Of a stretch of 8,219 nucleotides of DNA, positions 6,407 to 8,219 are shown one piece after another. The DNA is from Gammaproteobacteria bacterium (lineage in GTDB: Bacteria > Pseudomonadota > Gammaproteobacteria > JABABF01). The DNA lies in assembly GCA_014238345.1 (NCBI GenBank), contig JABABF010000181.1, positions 1 through 8,219 on the forward strand. Direction: 5' to 3'. The notes under the pieces were generated by a model. It saw only the letters and a program-made list of their open reading frames with translations, was not told the origin of the DNA and did not search any database. The translations under genes and the position numbers were made by a program. Numbering within the stretch: the stretch's first letter is position 1; each line of letters opens with the position of its first letter.

Positions 6407-7210
6407 CTAATTTTCTATGTAATAGTCAATTTCACGGCGTAGAAAGCCAGCGGAAATATGGTCGAATATGCCGCGACAGGAAAATCTACTCAGCTTACGT
6501 TCTAACTCCAGTCTATTGTTTATTGATGATTTTTTTCCAGCCCCGAAGAGGCTTGGTATACTCGACTCTATCTCTTTGTTAATGATCTGTTGGTCTCGCC
6601 CGAGCTCATCCATGAAATACTCGAAGTGCAGTATCACATTGAATAGACCCATAGTAATTGGCTTGTCTTTGCTCAACCTAACTCGCAAATTTTTGTTTTT
6701 AACCCCCTCTAAATTTAGCCTGCACTGTACTGCATCTGTCTCAGCTATTTTTAAATAAACTGTTCTATGGCCCAGGTGTGTAGAGAACGGCATATTATGA
6801 TATTGCACCTCTTGGACATCGCGCCGAGTGTAATTGCCCCAGTGTCGTTTAGTCCCTTCATCCGATTCATAGTAGCGCCGCCAGAAACGGCACAAGTGAT
6901 CGTATACCACTTGCTCTGCAACATGAGTATCAACAGACTCCAACTGGGGAGATGTTCCAGAAGTTTGGGGCTCGGCAAGTAACTCTGGCTCTAGTTCAGA
7001 GGATCCAGTATTTACCCGCTGTGCTTCAGTCTCAGCTCGCAATTGAAATTTGGCAAACACCTCCGGTATCTGGGGTCTCACTTCACTGGCCAAAAAATCC
7101 TCCAACTCATCTCCATGCGTTGCTAAAACCCGGCAAATACCGCGACCAGGATTGGGGTGACCCCGCCTAACCAGCGCGTCAAGATTAGCTCGAAGTGTGT
7201 TAAACAACAT
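6407..7210 (-). CDS. N-terminal fragment of a type III-like DNA methyltransferase
   Basis: This 267-residue product resembles the N-terminal, non-catalytic region of large type III-like or adenine-specific DNA methyltransferases. HLCRFWRRYYESDEG (105-119) matches the family pattern HLYxFFSRYYDEGDF; YLKIAETD (152-159) fits YYIKTxE; LERKLSRFSCRGIFDHISAGF (236-256) followed by LRREIDYYIEN (257-267) matches a family block ending GFLxRELDFYIKN. It lacks the SAM-binding and DPPY catalytic motifs, which in full-length relatives lie further downstream, and stops at TAG where the family normally has a glutamate codon. It is therefore probably a degraded remnant, or at most a recycled DNA- or protein-binding domain. 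The start ATG at 7208-7210 has no ribosome binding site of its own and lies three bases after the stop of a short leader frame, so translation would depend on coupling. Family recognition is by eye from motifs. Confidence 0.6.
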   Translation of the reverse strand: MLFNTLRANLDALVRRGHPNPGRGICRVLATHGDELEDFLASEVRPQIPEVFAKFQLRAETEAQRVNTGSSELEPELLAEPQTSGTSPQLESVDTHVAEQVVYDHLCRFWRRYYESDEGTKRHWGNYTRRDVQEVQYHNMPFSTHLGHRTVYLKIAETDAVQCRLNLEGVKNKNLRVRLSKDKPITMGLFNVILHFEYFMDELGRDQQIINKEIESSIPSLFGAGKKSSINNRLELERKLSRFSCRGIFDHISAGFLRREIDYYIEN

Positions 7211-7213
7211 TTT

Positions 7214-7243
7214 TTATGTGGTGGGGGCGAGTAGTTCGTGCAT
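7214..7243 (-). CDS. Nine-residue leader frame, duplicated MAPEG start
   Basis: ATG at 7241-7243 begins MHELLAPTT and stops at TAA (7214-7216). The first seven residues and their codons are identical to the MAPEG protein start; a one-base deletion in the repeat then shifts the frame. AGGAG at 7252-7256 lies 8 bases upstream, a strong ribosome binding site, and the stop is three bases before the ATG of the next gene. It looks like the stub of an interrupted MAPEG gene that now brings ribosomes to the downstream frame. Confidence 0.5.
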   Translation of the reverse strand: MHELLAPTT

Positions 7244-7246
7244 GGG
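7216..7246. repeat. Direct repeat copy 2, upstream of the cargo
   Basis: This 31-base copy matches 5021-5052 except for one missing base. The sequence upstream of each copy (7247 on, and 5053 on) shares only patchy similarity, such as a TACACA run and C-rich blocks, so the clear identity ends at the repeat boundary. Confidence 0.9.
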
Positions 7247-7288
7247 TGGGGCTCCTGTGTGTGTAGGAGGGAATTAAAGATACTGGCA

Positions 7289-7316
7289 TTTATACCCATA
7301 AGCAATATGCTGTGAA
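7289..7316 (-). promoter_or_regulatory. Sigma70-like promoter for the cargo unit
   Basis: On the minus strand TTCACA (7311-7316) and TATAAA (7289-7294) are separated by 16 bases, each matching consensus in five of six positions. Transcription would start near 7282 and reach the AGGAG ribosome binding site and leader ATG after about 40 bases. If the cargo is an insertion, this was probably the original promoter of the MAPEG-acuI pair. Confidence 0.5.
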
Positions 7317-7479
7317 GAAACTACTTCGGAAAGCTGATCGCAGAAATGTGAAGTGGGTAGCATACCTTCGAGTTCTGACAGAGTGAATCAAACTTGTGCA
7401 ATTAATAGCACCTCTGAAATCCTTAATAGAAATCCACCGTCACAATAGGCCACACCGCTCGCCACATGCAACCTCAGCC

Positions 7480-8219
7480 CTAATCCTCCGGCTCCTGCTC
7501 CAGCACCCCTTCTTCACCCTCCAGGCGGGCTATGACTACCGTGCAGCAGGTGTCGCCGAAGACGTTCACCGCTGTGCGCAACATGTCCAGTAGGCGGTCG
7601 GTCACCAACAGCAAGCCAATACCCTCCAATGGCAATCCCAGTACCGAGAGGATCACGGTGATGGCCACCAAGCTGGCGGCAGGGATACCTGCTACACCAA
7701 TCGATGTCAGCAAAGCAGTCAATACGATGAGCAGTTGCCCCCCCAGCGATAAATCGACACCGTAGGCCTGTGCAATGAACAGCACAGCAGCACACTCGTA
7801 GAGCGCAGTACCGTCCATGTTGACGGTCGAGCCAAGCGGCACGATGAAACTCGAGGTGCGGTCGGAAACCCCAGCTCGACGGCGCACAGAGTTTAGAGTC
7901 ACCGGTAGCGTGGCCGAGGAGGATGCCGTGGAAAAGGCTGTCAGCATCGCCGGGAATACGGCGCGATAATGGCGGCGCACCTGCACCCAATCAAAGCCGC
8001 CAACCCAATGCATGATCAATGGCTGGGTGACAAAGGCGTGAAGAGCGAGCGCCGCGAGTACGCCAAAGAAAAACCATAGCAGTGAGGCAAAGGCGCCAAA
8101 ACCGGTGATCGTGGTAGTTTTCGCCACCAGCCCAAACACCCCCAGCGGAGCAAAGCGCATGACGAACCAAGTGATGCTGAGCATCAGGTGGGTTGTCATG
8201 CGCTTTGCTACGCTGGGGG
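7480..8219 (-). CDS. Sodium:dicarboxylate/amino acid symporter (DAACS), 3' part
   Basis: This is the C-terminal part of a DctA/GltP/GltPh-type secondary transporter that imports dicarboxylates or acidic or neutral amino acids with sodium or protons across the inner membrane. The frame is open to the right edge, so the 5' end lies outside the window. Counting from the ATG at 8199: MRFAPLGVFGL (14-24); the serine-rich HP1 loop TAFSTASSSATLPVT (88-101 region); NMDGT (127-131) in TM7; the HP2 tip GVAGIPAASLV (168-178); and TM8 DRLLDMLRTAVNVFGD (201-216). TM8 keeps the aspartate, arginine, threonine and asparagine equivalent to GltPh D394, R397, T398 and N401, which favours an acidic substrate. 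The C-terminal tail is acidic (EEGVLEQEPED). No clear terminator is seen behind the TAG at 7480-7482. Confidence 0.93.
   Translation of the reverse strand, partial: PSVAKRMTTHLMLSITWFVMRFAPLGVFGLVAKTTTITGFGAFASLLWFFFGVLAALALHAFVTQPLIMHWVGGFDWVQVRRHYRAVFPAMLTAFSTASSSATLPVTLNSVRRRAGVSDRTSSFIVPLGSTVNMDGTALYECAAVLFIAQAYGVDLSLGGQLLIVLTALLTSIGVAGIPAASLVAITVILSVLGLPLEGIGLLLVTDRLLDMLRTAVNVFGDTCCTVVIARLEGEEGVLEQEPED

Larger units (their letters stand above)
5053..7215. mobile_element. Putative inserted segment bracketed by 31/32-base direct repeats
   Basis: This segment between the repeat copies is AT-richer than its flanks and holds a methyltransferase remnant and a sulfotransferase-like gene, neither related to the surrounding housekeeping genes. 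It separates the MAPEG gene from a second copy of its own start region. No integrase, transposase or terminal inverted repeats were found, so it would be a passenger or a relic. An ectopic duplication without mobility is the alternative. Confidence 0.45.

Noticed and set aside
7123..7305. A 60-residue minus-strand frame across the leader region
   Set aside because: It has no good start signal, overlaps the promoter, leader and methyltransferase frames, and its proline-rich middle comes from the repeat read out of frame.

Overview
The window looks like a chromosomal stretch of a GC-rich proteobacterium, most likely a gammaproteobacterium. The basis is an anthranilate synthase that resembles the Pseudomonas-type TrpE from end to end, and an oxidoreductase that follows the E. 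coli YhdH/AcuI pattern closely. No species can be named from this sequence. Most genes are visibly GC-rich (one hand-counted 60-base line in acuI is 67% GC). The block between about 5420 and 7210 is clearly AT-richer (hand-counted lines of 30, 40 and 45% GC).

Layout from left to right: an unresolved edge (1-176); trpE on the minus strand (177-1664); a divergent intergenic region; a thiolase-like acyltransferase on the plus strand (1905-3422); a convergent gap with a hairpin; then a minus-strand pair, a MAPEG-family membrane protein (4630-5049) followed 24 bases later by an acuI-type quinone/acrylyl-CoA reductase (3607-4605). Next come a 373-base non-coding stretch with inverted repeats, an AT-rich minus-strand unit (a sulfotransferase-like gene preceded by the remnant of a type III-like DNA methyltransferase), and finally the 3' two thirds of a sodium:dicarboxylate/amino acid symporter cut by the right edge.

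The notable structure is in the middle. A 31/32-base direct repeat, which contains the start codon and first codons of the MAPEG gene, occurs at 5021-5052 and again at 7216-7246, bracketing the AT-rich cargo. The second copy keeps a good ribosome binding site and a good sigma70-like promoter but encodes only a nine-residue stub (MHELLAPTT). The stub stops three bases before the methyltransferase remnant. The first copy belongs to the intact MAPEG gene but has no visible ribosome binding site. The simplest reading is that a roughly 2.2 kb segment went into the start of the MAPEG gene, regenerated that gene's 5' end on the far side, and now uses its old promoter and translation start.

Within the cargo, methyltransferase N-terminal similarity seems to run through a TAG stop into the upstream part of the next open frame, and the catalytic methyltransferase domain is missing. 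No integrase, transposase, RNA gene or CRISPR array was seen. All family assignments come from motif recognition by eye; no searches were run.
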